A stretch of DNA of 64,000 nucleotides from assembly GCA_946902875.1 (NCBI GenBank), contig OX336340.1:20909566-20973565 (forward strand), written 5' to 3'. Positions within the stretch are counted from its first letter, which is position 1. Every line of letters begins with the position of its first letter. Both the position numbers and the translations under genes were made by a program. Of the stretch, positions 23,162-33,881 are shown one piece after another. The notes beneath the pieces were generated by a model. That model was not told the origin of the DNA and searched no databases. It worked only from the letters and a program-made list of their open reading frames with translations. Origin of the DNA: Nematopogon swammerdamellus (lineage: Eukaryota > Arthropoda > Insecta > Lepidoptera > Adelidae).

Positions 23162-23285
23162 TATTTATAAAATTACACACTTAATACAGATATTTCGACT
23201 TTTGTTGTCGTCATCAGTGAAAATATAAGACGACAACAAAAGTCGAAATATCTGTATTAACTGTGTGTGTAATTTTATAAATTTA
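23162..23285. repeat. Inverted pair carrying a CTGATGAC … GTCGAAATAT motif
   Basis: About 50 bp arms (ATTTATAAAATTACACAC … CAGATATTTCGACTTTTGTT) face each other around a short spacer. The minus strand reads CTGATGACGACAACAAAAG then TCGAAATATCTG, similar in layout to the 3' end of the Penelope-like element at 51345-51375. Confidence 0.8.
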
Positions 23286-23494
23286 TTTATAATCTTTAAA
23301 TATTGTATAATTTATACTACTTAATTGTTGGAAACTGTAAATATGTTGATTCTATAATAAATACGGACAAAAAGGAAAAAAATTAAGGGATCCCCGTACA
23401 ATAAGCGTGTTTTTTTTCAACGTTTTTTTCGCCCTAACGTAAAAACAGTCAAACTTGATGATAGATATGATCATAGTGAAAACCTGTATTTCCT
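23286..23494. other. Spacer
   Basis: Scraps resembling the family D centre near 23360-23400; no gene. Confidence 0.4.
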
Positions 23495-23835
23495 AAATAC
23501 ATACATACATACATATCACACACGCTGAATCCCGACAATCGGGGTAAGCAGAGTAATCGGTGCTATGCTGCAAGAACTCTGGTAAATTACAGCACTACAC
23601 CGAAAACCACGTTTCGCAAAGTATTCCAACAAGATTCAATAGATCAAGCAGCAAGTAAGGCACGAAGACCCACCTGCTGCATGACTCGGTGGAAGTACCG
23701 TGCCAAGGTGAGAGGTGGCGAGCCTGTCGCCCTTTGGCGCAGCATGTTGTCCTTATGCCTTAGTCGCCTTTTACTACATGAATGGGGAGAGATGCAGTGG
23801 GGCTATTCTTTTTACGTACCGGCCCCACACGGCAC
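23495..23835 (+). repeat. Family B repeat, essentially full length
   Basis: ATACATACATACATA start, CACGCTGAATCCCGACAATC, inner hairpin, CACCTGCTGCATGACTCGG, GTGCCAAGGTGAGAGG, TTAGTCGCCTTTTACTACAT, GAGATGCAGTGGGGCTATTC and CCGGCCCCACACGGCAC end. About 340 bp; no coding frame and no convincing tRNA boxes. Its origin is not assigned. Confidence 0.9.
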
Positions 23836-24027
23836 TTCCTATTTCCTAAATACATTAATGATAAACTTGAATGTCCCGTCTAGATATTTATTAGCACGCT
23901 GTGTGTATATTGTGCATCACATTTGCGTAATAAATTACGCTACGTTGTCGTCGTCGGAGCGGATATGCAGTGTAGCGGGTGTCGGTGGCGCGTGCGACGC
24001 AAACCCGCCGTATTCATACTCTTTTTA
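23836..24027. other. Spacer
   Basis: No recognised feature. Confidence 0.4.
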
Positions 24028-24063
24028 ACCCCCGACGAAAAAAACGGAGGGGTGTTATAAGTT

Positions 24064-24098
<35 letters not shown>

Positions 24099-24290
24099 TG
24101 TCTGTGGCATCGTAGCTCCCAAACGGATGGACCGATTTGGATGCGGTTTTTTTTATTAGGAAGCCTGTTTAATCGGGATGGTTCTTAGCTATGTTTGTAA
24201 TCAAGTAATAAAGTAATTAAGTAATAAAAAAAATAATTATCTTAAAAAGTGGACCGATTTGCATGTGGTTTTTTTTAAAAAGCTTGAAAT
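24028..24290 (+). repeat. Family I repeat with a GT/CTGT microsatellite
   Basis: AACCCCCGACGAAAAAAACG, GGGTGTTATAAGTTTGACG, (GT)n at 24068-24097, GTCTGTGGCATCGTAGCTCC and GGATGGACCGATTTGGATG. A reverse fragment is at 10935-11020. Confidence 0.75.
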
Positions 24291-24518
24291 AAAAGTTAAA
24301 TTACAAATTTAAAAAACCCCCGACTCTTAAAAAGTCAAAAATAATTTCCGTTTACTTACTTAAAGGAGTCGGGGGACCGCTAAGTAAATTAAATATAAAG
24401 ACTCGAAAGTTGCGCGGGAATTTACTTAGCGGTCTACCGACTCCTTTAAGTAAGTAAACGGAAATTATTTTTGACTTTTTAAGAGTCGGGGGTTTTTTAA
24501 ATTTGTAATTTAACTTTT
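24291..24518. repeat. ~100 bp-arm foldback element
   Basis: 24291-24391 pairs with 24418-24518 almost perfectly, leaving about 26 bases. The arms carry CCCCCGACTCTTAAAAAG and GGGACCGCTAAGTAAATT. Decayed pieces of the same element occur at 51468-51520 and 51645-51700. Confidence 0.92.
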
Positions 24519-25394
24519 TGACACTGTTACCTAAACAGCAAATTATATTCGTCACATCCGCGGCAACGGCTGATGGCAACTGGGTCAGTTTAGCCGATGA
24601 ACAGTTTGCGAGGTTTGAAGAATAGGGTCCCGCTGCAAATGCGAAAACAATAACAAGCTAACAAATTATATTTTATGAAACCCCTCCACTGTCAGCCGCA
24701 ACAGTCGAGAAATATTTCTGTGACTACTCATATGCCTATTTTATTTTGCCTAAATCTTAAATATTAAAAAGGATCCCTCTTGTTTTTTTATATTTTCACA
24801 TTTTTGTAGCTTAATATGATACTTCCATAAAGACGAATCGAACGACACCTCATATTAATGTGTTAAAATTCATCAAACTAAATTGTTTGACAGTGCGTGC
24901 CATGGAAATAGACCCGAAAAACCTAACCCTCTTTTTGCTTCTCGCAATCGGATAAAAAGCGACCAACTTACAGCTTTCCCAAACAGTTGAACACTATGGA
25001 GGAAAAGTATATAGGTAGGTATACTAGCTTCTGCTTGGCGTAACCGGAACTGAATTTTGTTAAGCCTAACCTATGTCACGTGTAGTTAAATGTGCTTCTA
25101 ATAAGTTTAATCGAATTCGGATGACCGGTTTAAGAGTTATGGAGGAACATACATACATACAGAAAATATTTTTAAAATTTTTTAATTTGGCTTTAGTATC
25201 ATACATAGAGTCTACTAACGCGAAGGTAACTCACTCCATGACCATCCCTTACAGATTTAATATTAGTAAGTATTGATATTTTTACGAATTGCTTGGTAAA
25301 ATAAGGCTTTGTTCCACACGGTTGTTATTGGCAGATTTATTGTGTCCACTCGACTTACATTGGTTTGCAAATATCATATTGCTGTTTTGTTTCT
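24519..25394. other. No gene recognised
   Basis: Unique-looking sequence with a short CATA run near 25150. Confidence 0.4.
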
Positions 25395-25548
25395 TTATCG
25401 TGTATCGTTTATAGTTTATTGTTTATTAGGCATTCTTATGGCAGTGAAACTTCACTCGAACTTGTCACAATTTAAGTCCTATCCGGTTCGATTACACCCA
25501 CGAAGAAGAACCGTCAAGAAACTTCGTAGGGTATTTTATTAATATATA
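25395..25548 (+). mobile_element. LINE family E, 3' region
   Basis: TTTATAGTTTATTGTTTATT, ATGGCAGTGAAACTTCACTC, CGAAGAAGAACCGTCAAGAA and ACTTCGTAGGG align with the reverse copy at 8826-8996. Confidence 0.6.
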
Positions 25549-26691
25549 TTATTACAAGTATTTTAGTGACTATCCACATGATAACATTGCCCACATTCTA
25601 ACAAAAACACAGCTTGAGAGCAAGATTAAAAATTTATTAGAGTTCCATCTACAAATACTTATAATTAAGTGTATCAGGTGTAAAGAGCTTTTGTCAAACT
25701 TTAATACGTAATTTGTATCAACTTAATTAATAAAATAATAATAATAAAAAAAACATTTATTGAGTATGATAAACATTTGCATACAGAGCAGTAATACTTA
25801 GTCTTACTTATTATATTTATTTATATACATGATTTATGTTGTTGCTAACTGGTGTAACGGTGCTTACTCAAAAGGCAAGGGGTATTACATACGAGCAATC
25901 TCTTACCCCATCCTTAATTATGTTAGTACGACATTAAACAATGAACTAGTTAATTGTCAAAATATCAAAAACTAATTCGACTCGACGATCGTTGTGCCCA
26001 TAGTCGTATCGGCGCATGGGCTGATAGCGAAGAGCCTCGACGATCACCTTGAGAGGCTCTCGCTGAGTGGTTGGGTCAAGGGCCAGATCCAGAAGGCAGC
26101 CCTGCTCGACACTGCACGCATCGTCCGGAGTTTTCTCTCCCTGGGGCCCGACCATCGGTAGCTTGGGTTCGCCCCGCTGCCGGTGGTGGAAACTCCGTTT
26201 ATTTTTATATTAATTTTAGATTTTAATTGTTAAAAAAAGATGTAAAATTTATATAAAAAGGAACGTGTAAATAAATGGAAAAAATATTAATATTTTATTT
26301 TTAATGTTTGTATTAATTTTGTGTATTTTTATTACTTTTTATAGTTATAATATATGTAAAATTAATATAAATGTATATATATAAAAATGTGAAATAAAGA
26401 ATATAAAATATTAAGATACTTGAAGTATCATTGAAACCAAAGAGCTTTCTAGTAGGAATTTGTGTTTTAACAATATAGAGTCGTTTGGACTGCATTGTCA
26501 CCAGAATTTGCATAAAGTCGCGCTTGCATCCGGCTCAGACGTGCGACGTGCATCCAGAGAGCAGCATCTCAAATCGAGATAACGGCCTTTCTTGAACATC
26601 GAACCGGCTGCAGTTACTGCGCTAACAAAAGCTTTACTTCTCGGCAGTTGCCCATAATCTGGGATAATTTCTGCATTCAGTAAATAATTTA
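25549..26691. other. No gene called
   Basis: The minus frame at 25946-26155 (69 codons, EPLKVIVEALRY) has ordinary protein-like composition and could be a decayed element end, but I cannot name it. Confidence 0.35.
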
Positions 26692-26757
26692 CAGTCTGGG
26701 ATCGTTCAAACATAATGTGAAGGTGCACCTAGCCGGGCGACATGGTATTCGCAGCGT
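26692..26757 (+). pseudogene. LINE RT C-terminal scrap
   Basis: GGGATCGTTCAAACATAATG and CACCTAGCCGGGCGACATGG match the coding remnant at 5146-5265. Confidence 0.6.
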
Positions 26758-26834
26758 TCAGTCAAGTCATTATTAAAAGTTGAGTTTATACATATAAATA
26801 AACAATTTGAATCATGTAAACCGAGGCAAGGTTT

Positions 26835-26970
26835 TGGCTAAACTCCTTGTCGATAAGTCGATTGACCGACGCGCCGCCGCCGCCGGTGCTTTCTTCACAC
26901 AACGTGTAGCGCTGGAGATTCAGAGAGACAATTGTGCAAGTTTTCTAGGTAACCGCAGGGGAGTTGGCAA
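26835..26970 (+). pseudogene. Transposon coding remnant (DRRA … QRVALEIQRDN)
   Basis: A diverged relative of the remnant at 13930-14089, with a short GCC expansion giving extra alanines. The source element is not identified. Confidence 0.5.
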
Positions 26971-26992
26971 AACTGGATCCTTTTTCTTACAT

Positions 26993-27325
26993 ATATACAT
27001 ACACGCCACACGCCGTATCCTGAAAATCGGGGTAAGCAGAGCAATCGGTGTTGTGCTACAAGTATTCTGGTAAATTACAGCACAACACCGACCACCACGT
27101 TTAGCAAAGTATTCGGACAAGATAACTCATATCGCAGGCAGTAAGAAAGACATGAAGGCCCGCCTGCTGCAAGACTCGGTGGAAACACCGTTCCAAGGTG
27201 AGATGAGGCTAGCCTGTCGCCCTTATGCGCGGCATCTTGTCCTTATCCCTTAGTAGCCTTTTACGACATGGACGGGGAGATATGCAGTGGGGCTATTCTT
27301 ATTAAGTACCGGCCCCACACAGTAC
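26993..27325 (+). repeat. Family B repeat, full length
   Basis: All family B blocks from CACGCCGTATCCTGAAAATC to CCGGCCCCACACAGTAC are in order, with the inner GGTGTTGTGCTA/CAGCACAACACC stem. Confidence 0.9.
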
Positions 27326-28302
27326 CTTTTTCTTCATTTCCTTAATTGTAATATTTGTATTTAATTTATAGTTTATTTTATTAAAATACATTTTTAAGAT
27401 AGTTTAGTTTTTGATATTAATTTTTCTTTTATTATCGAATAATAATAATGTATGTTTACTTATTGTATTTGAAACATCAGTCAGCAGAATTTTTTCTCCA
27501 ATAAAATCTACTACATCGGATTCGTGCGACATCGACTCGGCCAGCGCTAGCGTAGCGAATGCATCGAAACAAAACTGACATCTCGAACGAAAACCACTCG
27601 ACGACGCCGCAAATTTCATTCACATAAGTCTAGCTAAAATAAAAGCGCACCGAGTCCGCAGCGCGGCGAGAGCTCATCACATTACGCCAACATATTCAAT
27701 TTAGGCGTTCCAAATTCAAAACGACACCTCTCTCCATAAATCGCAGCCGCGGAGTGCGTGCGCTCTACTGCGTCGGGCCTGTAATAAATTCAATAGAACT
27801 GGGAGTTTTTCTTCCCGCGGCGCGAGCGTGACAGCCTTCAGCGCCGCAGTGACAGGCGCCGGTGAATGGAGAGCCGGCTCGGCTGCTTTGTGGGGAATAA
27901 ATCGTAAATAAGCCCTCATTACAACATTATTTATGGCGGTCCGGAGAGGTTTGCGAGGTGTCGTCGCTCGCCCCTGTCTGCGCCTGTGTACCTACGTAGT
28001 ACATAGATACGCACGCACTTGTCTGCCGCGCTCTCTATCTAGTTCATTAGTATTAATTAGGTTTCCCAACCATTACATAGGTTTCAAATTATTGGAGCTA
28101 ATTAATTAGTCAAGTTTGCGTCGGTTAATATGTAAACGTGAAGAACGTAAGGTGTTAACGTTGTGCTTTCAATAAGTTGGATAGAAAATAACTTCTACGC
28201 TTCAAAAACACTCAATACTTAGAAATTTTGAATTATAGAAAAAATAGCAATAAACTGCTCAATCGAATTGTATTCTATAATGTTCCAGCAAAACGACATA
28301 AT
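27326..28302. other. Unclassified; 27600-28030 is GC-rich and non-repetitive
   Basis: No gene is supported. 27700-27960 mixes GC-rich runs with AATAAATCGTAAATAAGCC and CATTATTTATGGCGG strings and matches nothing else in the window. It could be an old host sequence. Confidence 0.35.
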
Positions 28303-28420
28303 TTTAGGGTTCCGTACCTCAAAAGAGGAAAAAAACGGAACCATTATAATACGATCACTGTCGTATATTTATTGCGTTATATAATATATTATATTATTTT
28401 CTCCGAATCTACTGGATGCA
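28303..28420 (+). repeat. Family F repeat fragment
   Basis: TTAGGGTTCCGTACCTCAAA, GAAAAAAACGGAACC and ATACGATCACTGTCG. Confidence 0.65.
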
Positions 28421-28571
28421 CATAGTTGTTTGGTACTTATATATAGTTGATAGCAATCACGACGTATACCGTAAATGGACGAATTTTGATTTTGGGGATC
28501 AAATTATGGGGGACAAATTGTAAAGGTAATCACGTGGATTATCAATGGAAATTGCTCGTTATAGGAAATAC

Positions 28572-28680
28572 AAATATATCATCATCATCATCATCATCAG
28601 CCGGTATCGGTCCACTGCTGGACATAGGCCTCTCCCAAGGCACGCCACCACACGCGGTCTTCCGCTCTTCTCATCCATAT
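28572..28680 (-). mobile_element. RTE-like LINE 3' end with an ATG/CAT triplet tail
   Basis: On the minus strand it reads GGATGAGAAGAGCGGAAGAC, GTGCCTTGGGAGAGGCCTAT and CCAGCAGTGGACCGATA, then (TGA)n. The implied peptide ends ALGEAYVQQWTDT, as in insect RTE-type LINEs. The same end occurs at 51535-51635. Confidence 0.75.
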
Positions 28681-29751
28681 ATAATATATAATTTTTTTTA
28701 TTTTAAAATGGAAAGTATAAAAGATATTACAGTAAATATACAAAAATCGAGCATTATTCGGCTTTGCATTTATTGAAAGAAGAAATACAAGAAGCGAGTA
28801 CGTGCTTAGGTACTAAAATATATAAAAAAATAAAAATATGATTTACTTTCTATCATTTCATTTTATATCCATACATACGACTCAAGTAGTTCATTCGTCC
28901 TAATAACGTTTAAATACTGGGAGGTGTTAGGATTGACAATTTGAGAAAGTCATAATGCATTCCGCGTCGCTACACGCAAGTCAGGTCGACATCTCTCGAG
29001 AGCCGCGCAGACTCCCCAGAGTGCATCCCCGTGTTTCTCAGCAGTGTAGTTGTGTAGGAAGCCGTGAGCACAAATTCCCGGAAGTAGAGCAACGGGAGAT
29101 AGGAGGCGACTTGAATTACAGACAACGTGTCAGTGGCCACGTTCGAATTGATTGTCTAGGTAATATTCTACTAGCCTTACTATACATAGAATACAATCTA
29201 AGAGGCAAAAATATATGTTTTATTGAATATTATATTCGGAAAAACCCAACCAGGGCGGCCAATGAGTAACTGAACATGTTAGAACAGTTTTGAAAAAGAA
29301 AATCTGTCTGTCTGCACGCGCATCGCGCAGAAAACCACTAAACGCATTTAGATGCATGTTTGTATAGTTATAGTGTATAACAAATAACACAATATATAAA
29401 AAATCATATCAAAAAAAGATATAATAAAAAATTATTATAAAAATTATTGCGCGTTTAAAATAACGTAGGCCAAAGTACAGATTTCTTGATATCTGGCAGC
29501 AAAATATACAATTTGAATAAAATATTCATTCGAAATTTTAAAAAAGAAAAAAGATGGCGGATGAACGAGTTTGCCGCGTCGACATAAATAAAAAGTATAT
29601 ATTTTTGAGCACGAGAAGAAAACAACAGACATTAGAAGTACAACAGGAAAGGCTGTATACTTTAATTAGTTTTGCCTGTTCCGAAAAGGAACGAATAAAT
29701 ATAAAAAAAATCATTGGAAATTTAAAAATAAGTAGTTACAACTAAAATGTC
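28681..29751. other. No gene recognised
   Basis: Unique-looking A+T-rich sequence; short frames only. Confidence 0.4.
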
Positions 29752-30510
29752 AGTTCTTCTTTTGTTGTTGATATTGGGCTTTTGAAAACAAATGTTTTTT
29801 TTTAAGATCGTTCCTTTGTCGCATCCATAAGTGTGTAGAACTGTCTCCAGATGAATGCTGATGAATGTGTTTCCCGAACCTTTCGACCATTATATATAGT
29901 TCAATGCCCGAACCCTTATTAACCTAGGGGCTCAAACGCTTCAAACGTTGTATAAATAGGCTAGATAGCCCAGGAACAGTCTGAAAATCTGCTTACATCG
30001 TAGACGGAAAAAATTGAAGGTTGGCATGGCATCACACTGAGCGAGGAGAGGTACCGTGTGGGGTCGGTACTTAAAAAGAATAGCCCCACTGCATCTCTCC
30101 CCGTCGCATGTCGTAAAAGTCGACTAAGGGATAAGAAAATTCGTCAGCCTCGGTAGCTCAATGGCGCGGTTGGTTAGTCAACTGTTATTAAGCAACGCTG
30201 AGCGCGGTCAGTGATTGGATGGGTGACCGCTCGACCGTTGGAGGCTGACCGTGGTTCGGATTCCACGTTAAACTGTAGGTCCCTTCCCTTCTTACCTTAC
30301 TAGGTGGTAGGGTTTATCCCGGCCGGGTTGGTACCACCGCACTGAACGAAACGTCGGTCGAAACGGCTATGTAAATAGTTCGTGTTTTCCGTCCAGTTTA
30401 GTGTAGCCGACATGAAATGAAGGGAAGCGCTGACATGGCACCTAGTTCACCCTGTGTTATGGGCTGACATCACCGATGTTGTAGGTGATGTAGCCAACCG
30501 TGTCAGGTTC

Positions 30511-30544
<34 letters not shown>

Positions 30545-30612
30545 TGAATTTGGCTATTCGACAGAACGACTGATCCCTCGGCACAGCCACCCATGATGGC
30601 TTTCATAAAAAA
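29752..30612 (+). mobile_element. LINE family 1, old 3' copy split by a SINE
   Basis: 29752-30050 and 30541-30612 are the two parts of a decayed copy of the LINE at 106-1345 (TTGTTGTTGATATTGGGCTT, GGCATGGCATCACACTGAGC, CTCGGCACAGCCACCCATGA). The break lies within its 3' UTR at GAGGAGAGGT. Comparison with the intact 3' UTRs at 1262 and 8465 shows nothing else is missing. Confidence 0.85.
30051..30541 (+). mobile_element. Composite SINE: B-like head + tRNA/5S head + body + poly(A)
   Basis: Order: ACCGTGTGGGGTCGGTAC and GAATAGCCCCACTGCATCTC (30051-30130), then TCAGCCTCGGTAGCTCAATG (A box), TTAAGCAACGCTGAGCGCGG and TTGGATGGGTGACCGC (5S-like), GTGGTTCGGATTCCACG (B-box region), the full family A body and about 30 A. 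It sits in the 3' UTR of LINE 1 with AGGT on both sides, so the whole composite probably inserted as one unit. Confidence 0.88.
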
Positions 30613-30665
30613 ATTATAACGTGTTCATAGCAATAGGGTTTCCATCTTTTCTTTGATTCTTAACT

Positions 30666-31074
30666 GGCGGGTGGCCGAGTGGTTTGGGCATCGGCTTCTC
30701 ATGCGGGAGGTCCGAGGTTCGAATCCGGTCGGCGTGTATACCAATGAGTTTTTTCTGACGAAAAAATTTACGTGCATACCTACACCCGCTGCTTCACCGT
30801 TCGGAACCGGTGTAAAACTGTAGGTCCCTTCCCTTGCCCCTTAGTAGGTGGTAGGCTCAAATTGTAGCCGACTGGGTTGGTACCACCGTACTGGATGTAA
30901 GATGGCCGCAAGCAACCTCGGTTGTGTTCTCCTCTAGTCCAGTATAGCCAGCAATCCAGGGAAGTCTCCGGTATGGCACCTACCTTCTCGGAGGTGATAT
31001 TGGCTGGTTAGAGCACGTGCTTTGGCCCCTCCGACTCAGCCACCCATACCGGATTACATAAAAAAAGAAAAAAA
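30666..31074 (+). mobile_element. SINE family C (tRNA-derived), full length
   Basis: The head has good pol III boxes: TGGCCGAGTGG (A) and GGTTCGAATCC (B), about 35 bases apart as in tRNA. A body homologous to family A follows (AAACTGTAGGTCCCTTCCCT, GGGTTGGTACCACCG, ATGGCACCTA). The last ~100 bp, ending CAGCCACCCATACCGGATTA, resembles the 3' end of LINE 1, followed by an A-rich tail. A second full copy is at 56517-56918. Confidence 0.92.
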
Positions 31075-31383
31075 GATTCATTCTCAGACATAAAATGAAA
31101 TAAAGAAATATATAAGTGAACATTATGAGGAACTTACTTACTGACTATAGTCAATTAAAAAAGTTTTTTATTCAAACTAAAACTAAACGACTACAAAATT
31201 TTATAAATTATTTACCTACCATCTTACCATAACAATGTAATTCAGAGTCAATAACAAAATAATAAAGCACAATAATTAATTGTAAAGTATGTCGGGGACA
31301 AAAGTAGTACGTGGGCGCCGCCGGGCCTAACTCATAGATTTTGTTGAAACGTGATGAAAAACCTAACTTTACCTACCCCAGCC

Positions 31384-31671
31384 AGGCGTCACGCACTCTA
31401 TGTACTTGCGCGCGCTAACTACCTACCGCCCGACGGGCCGCCGGCGGTCTTTTTCAGTAAAAATTCGTCTGCCGCGCGAAGTATACATAGACGCTCGCCC
31501 ACGCAAGTGCGCGCAGCTGCAAAGCAATAACCACTTTACACTCGATCGTTAAGGTACATTTTCGCACGCAGCGATTGGCGTTGTGAAAGAGTAGGCTATT
31601 AAAGCCCGAAGGTAGGAACATTTTCTATGGAGTGATTTATCTGTTACGAAGTAACTATTAAGTAATCTGTG
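31384..31671. repeat. Family K dispersed repeat, copy 1 (~290 bp)
   Basis: Shares TATGTACTTGCGCGCGCTAA, GGGCCGCCGGCGG, CACTCGATCGTT and TATGGAGTGATTTATCTGTT with 57221-57514. The two copies are about 90% alike by eye. No coding frame; class unknown. Confidence 0.85.
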
Positions 31672-33162
31672 CCCCAGCGTCCATAGTTTTTTGCAACTAT
31701 TTAACCATCTAATTTATGTAATGCAGAGTCAGTATGGAAATAAACCATAAGTGCAGCGATAGGACTATAGTTGCCGGAGACAAAACTTGCCCGTGCGCGC
31801 CGGGGCTTACTGCGCTTGACTATTTATTGCCGAAGCGCATCGTAAAACAGTCAGTGCGTAAACAAATAAACAAAATTTAATATCCCTCGCCGCCGCTGCA
31901 TACAAACTTTTTTATGTCATTGTCGTTCATTGTCGCCCGCGTGCGATTCCGATTTCTTTCTCGGTCGCGCCCCGCGAATCATATCTCAAAGCTGATTATT
32001 ACTGTGTTGGTATTTCGCGCACGTCCGCGGCAGTGCGCCGCGCCGGCGGAGCTCAACCCCCGCCCCGCCCACGCCCCGCGCCGTCGCGCCCCGGTCTGAC
32101 GCCAACAAAAGGTAGCGCAAATAAATATAAACGTAACATCAATTTGTAGCGGTGCTATTTCGCTGGTGAAGCTCGTTTGAGCGACTTCGCTGCCGTTATA
32201 TCCTATCTCGGCGTCGATTCACAGAGTAATGTGACAAGTAAGGCCCGGATAACTCCCGGAATGGCAGCGATCAAAGCCCGGTATATCTGTTTTGCGTCGA
32301 GACGTCGAATAAACTAGGAAAAAGCCCTGTGTAAACTCACAGCAACCATAAAGGCAGAAAAAATTGTAATAAGAATACGCGCAAAGTTCCAATATTGTAT
32401 GAGAGGCGTAGCACTCGTTAGGAGGAGCGAAAGAAAGTATTATTACGACTGGCGTAGCAACGGAACGAGCTTGGACGAATTATTCTTGAAAACATGTCCA
32501 AGATGAAATCTAGTAGTAATTTTTTTTTCTTTTTTCGTTTGGCGTAACCCGTACGGAATACAGAAATAAATTCACCTATGAACTTTCGGCAACGCTAAGT
32601 TTAGTGTAGCAAACTTTCATCACATAGTTTTCTCGCCTATTTGATTTATTTTTATTGATAAATAAAAATAATAAATGTTTTATATAAAATCACACTTACT
32701 TACATCACAGACTTGCGATATTTTCCGCTTTAACAAATCGAAGTGTTCGACGCTAGCTTTCATTTGATGTGGCGTAGCAGGGGCTACGTAAAACGTATCA
32801 CCTTGCATTCTTCCGATATATTATGCGGCGCACTGTAGCAATGAAAATTCATTTGCGAAATACTTATAAATAAATATCGAGGATAGAATATGCGACCGCA
32901 AGATCGCTTACATTTCAATTTTTCTCTTGCATAAACTGCTTAACAGTGTTATGTTCGCCTGTGTATGCTAATTAAGCTTTATTTATTAAACGAACACGGC
33001 CGCCTACATCAACCTCTACACACGTGATGTCACGATAGTCGCGTCTAGCCTTGCTGGCTGGTCTTTAAAAAGGCTAATTGGTATAACCGCCATTTGAGTG
33101 CATAATGTATCATGGTTAGTTCAATTAAACGTTTTATTGCCGTTGTGTTACTATTAATACTG
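31672..33162. other. Unclassified; contains a diverged repeat of the 31235-31330 block
   Basis: 31720-31815 (TGTAATGCAGAGTCAGTATG … GGAGACAAAACTTG … GTGCGCGCCGGGGC) loosely repeats 31235-31330. 32030-32100 is very GC-rich. No gene supported. Confidence 0.4.
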
Positions 33163-33650
33163 AATGGGGCCGGTACCGTACTATGTGAGGCCGGTACCGT
33201 ACTGTGTGGGGCCGGTACCGTAAAATGTGGGGCCGGTACCGTACTGTGTGGGACCGGTACCGTACTGTATGTGGCCGGTACCATACGTTTGGCCGTTACC
33301 GTACAATGTGGGGCCGGTGCTGTACTGTGTGGGGCCGATAATTAAAGAGCATAGCCCCACTGTATCTCTCCTCGTGCATGTCGTAAAAGGTGACCAAGGG
33401 ATAAGGGCAAGATGCCGTGCTAACGGCCTATAGGCTAGCCACCTCTCACCTTGGCACTGCCTTTTCTGCCATGTCATGCAGCAAGCAGGTGGGACTCATT
33501 CCTTACTTGCTGCTTGATAGTAATCATGTACGAATACTTTGCTAAACGTGGTGGTCGGCGTTGTGCTGTAATTTACCAGAGTATTTGCAGCACAACACCG
33601 ATTACTCTGCTTACCCCGATTGGCGTGATACAGCGTGTGGTGCATGTGTA
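33163..33650 (-). repeat. Family B repeat with its terminus tandemly multiplied
   Basis: 33163-33340 holds about nine ~20 bp units of the terminal string GGGGCCGGTACCGTACTGTG. Single-copy family B sequence then follows (GCATAGCCCCACTGTATCTC … hairpin … GATACAGCGTGTGG). Read from the CCGTGTGGGGCC end, the array precedes the body. Confidence 0.88.
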
Positions 33651-33881
33651 TGTTGCTATTAGTAATACTAAATTTGGCAACGAAGACATAGGGCGACAGT
33701 GGTTGCTGTATTTCGAATCATACAGCAATTAAATTGCGTTAGTCGTACCGGGGAGACGGGGCGAGGCGAGGCGGAGGTCACGTGGTCACGTAGTCGTACT
33801 CGCTGAGATTGCATAGTCGGCTACTTATAGCGGTGCAGCCGACGTGAGCGCAATCCAAACGCACAACGCGGCCGTGCGCGA
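33651..33881. other. Spacer
   Basis: No recognised feature. Confidence 0.4.

Noticed and set aside
30666..30740. tRNA gene (good A and B boxes)
   Set aside because: The box-bearing head continues into a SINE body with a poly(A) end and has another copy at 56517; it is a SINE promoter, not a free tRNA gene.
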